NCBI GenBank assembly: GCA_011682355.1
Contig: JAACEU010000028.1
Coordinates: 1-6,632, forward strand
DNA length: 6,632 nt
Direction: 5' to 3'
From: Nitrospirota bacterium
GTDB taxonomy: Bacteria > Patescibacteriota > Gracilibacteria > UBA1369 > LOWO2-01-FULL-3
Below are positions 5,982-6,632 of the stretch, in pieces; within the stretch, counting starts at the first letter, position 1; each line of letters starts with the position of its first letter. A model generated the notes under the pieces. It was not told the origin of the DNA. It ran no database searches and saw only the letters and a program-made list of their open reading frames with translations. The position numbers were made by a program, and so were the translations under genes.

Positions 5982-6632
5982 GATTGTGATCAAAGTGGTG
6001 TAGGAATTGTAGAGTTAAAGCGAGCGCAAGTAAAGTAATTGCTCCACTGACTATTAATGGGACGTGATATCCGAGTGATTCTCCCATTGGTCCAAACATG
6101 ATTGCGCCGGTTGCTGAACCTATTGTAGCAGTAAATGTGAAAATACTTGCATTTCCCCCTATTCGTTTTAAGTCAAATAGATTTGTAATCCCATAATATA
6201 TGAAAAAGAACATTGCTGCGTCTCCGATTTCGTGAAAGATTCTGAAGAATGCGGATATGATGGGGTCGTTTATTGTCATCAAAATGTGTCCTGCTCCACT
6301 CATGAAGAGTCCGGTCACAAGTATGTATTGCGTTTTCCATTTGTGGAGTTTTTTTGAAATTATTTGAGTGGCCAGGGCCATCGTCATGATCGCAAACCCC
6401 ATATATAAGCCCATTTGGAGGTTTGTGAGTTTGAGTGTTTTTTTGAGGAAAAGTCCATAAGTTGTTGATTCTGCTCCGAAATGGATTGCAAAAAGGAACA
6501 TTATTAATAGGAAAAATAAGATTTTTGGTTTGAAGATGTCTTTTTTGTATTGTAATAATGCAAATTGTGCGGTTTTTGTTTTTGGGAGGGTGATTTGGCT
6601 TATTATGGTCATTACCAAGAAAGCTATTGCGA
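5950..6632 (-). CDS. MFS transporter, C-terminal half (5' end beyond window)
   Basis: About 227 residues are visible, and the reading frame stays open to the right edge, so the N-terminus is missing. A TTG at 6618 could be read as a start, but the codons before it continue a hydrophobic segment (AIAFLVMTII) that looks like the end of a membrane helix. Counting from the TTG, a basic cytoplasmic loop (about 11-32) precedes six hydrophobic segments at about 33-57, 67-87, 97-114, 118-146, 156-177 and 185-206. One central loop plus six helices is what the second half of a 12-helix major facilitator protein looks like. GAESTTYGLFL (48-58) and FRIFHEIGDAAMFF (125-138) carry charged residues within helices, possible transport-path groups. 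The substrate cannot be named. The C-terminal tail is His-rich (HHFDHNH, 207-213). The last 32 bases overlap aroK, which suggests one operon. Confidence 0.8.
   Translation of the reverse strand, partial: AIAFLVMTIISQITLPKTKTAQFALLQYKKDIFKPKILFFLLIMFLFAIHFGAESTTYGLFLKKTLKLTNLQMGLYMGFAIMTMALATQIISKKLHKWKTQYILVTGLFMSGAGHILMTINDPIISAFFRIFHEIGDAAMFFFIYYGITNLFDLKRIGGNASIFTFTATIGSATGAIMFGPMGESLGYHVPLIVSGAITLLALALTLQFLHHFDHNHEYSTNRPTR

Noticed and set aside
6616..6618. TTG as the true start of the MFS gene
   Set aside because: The frame is open to the window edge, the codons upstream encode hydrophobic residues, and only the second half of a normal 12-helix transporter would be made. A gene cut by the window end is simpler.
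1..6632. Mobile element, CRISPR array, tRNA or defence system
   Set aside because: No transposase or integrase motif, spaced direct repeats, tRNA-like fold or defence domain could be seen on either strand; coding genes fill the window.

Overview
The window is a compact bacterial chromosome segment with eight protein genes, almost no spacer DNA and no sign of mobile DNA, CRISPR or RNA genes. The standard code fits: every recognisable gene is intact without in-frame TGA, and the stops are TAA (5), TAG (2) and TGA (1). The + strand is rich in G and T whichever way the genes run. Only the first gene has a clear Shine-Dalgarno sequence. Genes overlap at both operon junctions and convergent ends. 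These traits, and a PrmC with NLPY instead of NPPY, suggest a small-genome bacterium of the Patescibacteria/CPR type. A metabolically fuller lineage such as Peregrinibacteria is possible, because nadB and aroK are present. This placement is an inference of low to moderate confidence.

Layout. Bases 1-88 hold a good sigma70-like promoter, with an inverted repeat over its -10 box, and a Shine-Dalgarno sequence. Bases 89-2265 form a + strand translation operon: rpsU (ribosomal protein bS21), prmC (glutamine methyltransferase of release factors) and prfA (release factor 1, the PrmC substrate). After a 63-base gap with a TTGACA promoter comes an unrecognised 156-residue protein (2329-2799). Its tail overlaps by 16 bases the tail of nadB (L-aspartate oxidase, 4253-2784, minus strand). 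nadB diverges across only 32 bases from trhP (YegQ-type U32 protein for tRNA U34 hydroxylation, 4286-5500). trhP runs tail-to-tail, overlapping by 29 bases, into aroK (shikimate kinase, 5981-5472, minus). aroK in turn overlaps the end of an MFS transporter gene whose 5' part lies beyond the right edge.

Functional reading. The window is mostly translation machinery: a ribosomal protein, a termination factor with its modifying enzyme, and a wobble-uridine modification enzyme. NAD synthesis and the shikimate pathway are also represented. The clearest possible functional link is between trhP and aroK, because TrhP-dependent hydroxylation in E. coli depends on prephenate, a product of the shikimate pathway. 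I do not see a new multi-gene system. The items most worth a second look are the NLPY PrmC, the rpsU-prmC-prfA gene order, the orphan gene at 2329, the 32-base divergent control region, and the strand bias that reshapes protein composition.
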